Shown here: positions 6,064-6,159 of the stretch, one piece after another | Position numbering within the stretch: the first letter of the stretch is position 1 | How the letters are laid out: each line of letters begins with the position of its first letter | Source: Candidatus Omnitrophota bacterium | GTDB lineage: Bacteria > Omnitrophota > Gorgyraeia > JABMRN01 | Reading direction: 5' to 3' | Length of the DNA stretch: 6,159 bases | NCBI GenBank assembly: GCA_028702395.1 | Contig: JAQVOV010000091.1 | Span: 1-6,159 of the forward strand | Translations under genes and position numbers: made by a program | The notes under the pieces: generated by a model | Database searches by the model: none | What the model saw: only the letters and a program-made list of their open reading frames with translations | Told to the model about the DNA's origin: nothing

Positions 6064-6101
6064 AACCTTAAGCTCGTAGCGCGCTGCGCGTAGCTCGTGG
6101 C
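6058..6101 (-). repeat. Heptad repeat module, copy 4 (reverse)
   Basis: On the minus strand from 6101 downward the four GYNNCGH units are GCCACGA, GCTACGC, GCAGCGC and GCTACGA. They are followed by GCTTAAG (6073-6067), GTTCGTC (6066-6060) and CT. Bases 6082-6097 match 2076-2091 of copy 2 at 15 of 16 positions. Confidence 0.8.
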
Positions 6102-6114
6102 TAAAATCTAGTCT

Positions 6115-6149
6115 TACACAATACACAATACTCAGTACACAATACTTGT
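6115..6149 (+). repeat. TACACAA heptad tandem repeat
   Basis: Five consecutive 7-base units start at 6115: TACACAA, TACACAA, TACTCAG, TACACAA and TACTTGT. The sequence is unrelated to the GC-rich heptads beside it but the period is the same. Confidence 0.75.
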
Positions 6150-6159
6150 GAGACACATG

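Larger units (their letters stand above)
5904..6159. other. Gene-free repeat cluster upstream of the GT-C/TPR gene
   Basis: I see no plausible gene here. The region holds a forward heptad module (5914-5957), a long decayed heptad run (5964-6052), a reverse heptad module (6058-6101) and a TACACAA heptad tract (6115-6149). An open frame on the minus strand across part of it is a by-product of the repeats. Confidence 0.75.

Noticed and set aside
5914..6149. CRISPR array
   Set aside because: Units are 7 bp and contiguous, without regular unique spacers or a constant repeat of 23 bp or more.

Overview
The window is AT-rich bacterial DNA carrying part of a type IV pilus or type II secretion-like assembly locus. 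The organism is probably Gram-negative-type and uncultured. The pilin ends in a Cys-Pro-Gly...Thr-Tyr...Pro-Thr-Cys...His-Thr-Leu pattern, there is a GT-C/TPR membrane protein, and the intergenic DNA is full of palindromes. From memory this resembles Omnitrophota/PVC-type genomes; that placement is an inference, not something the window proves.

Layout: (1) 1-180 is the 3' end of one GspE/PilB-family ATPase. (2) 190-1899 is a second, complete ATPase of the same family, 9 bp downstream. (3) 1900-2194 is a gene-free spacer filled with nested repeats. (4) 2195-3415 is the PilC/GspF inner-membrane platform protein. (5) 3416-3611 is a spacer with a good sigma70-type promoter and a very strong ribosome binding site. 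(6) 3612-3944 is a small type IV pilin-like protein. (7) 3965-3994 is a bidirectional terminator. (8) 3993-5867, minus strand, is a polytopic GT-C glycosyltransferase-like protein with six C-terminal TPRs, convergent with the pilin. (9) 5868-6159 holds the promoter of that gene and a second repeat cluster.

The two ATPases, PilC and the pilin form the core of a pilus-extrusion machine: cytoplasmic motor, membrane platform and fibre subunit. The GT-C/TPR protein could glycosylate an exported substrate, possibly the pilin, but only its position suggests this.

The most unusual signal is in the intergenic DNA. Both long spacers carry a degenerate 7-bp tandem repeat. It is organised as a 44-bp module: four heptads fitting GYNNCGH, then GCTNNNN, then GWWCGTY, then CT. 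I find four full copies (1989-2032 +, 2059-2102 -, 5914-5957 +, 6058-6101 -), plus a longer, more decayed run between the last two. Opposite-facing copies create large inverted repeats. The same 7-bp period appears in two unrelated sequences next to them: AGTAAAA (1919-1939 and 2146-2174) and TACACAA (6115-6149). I do not recognise this repeat family.
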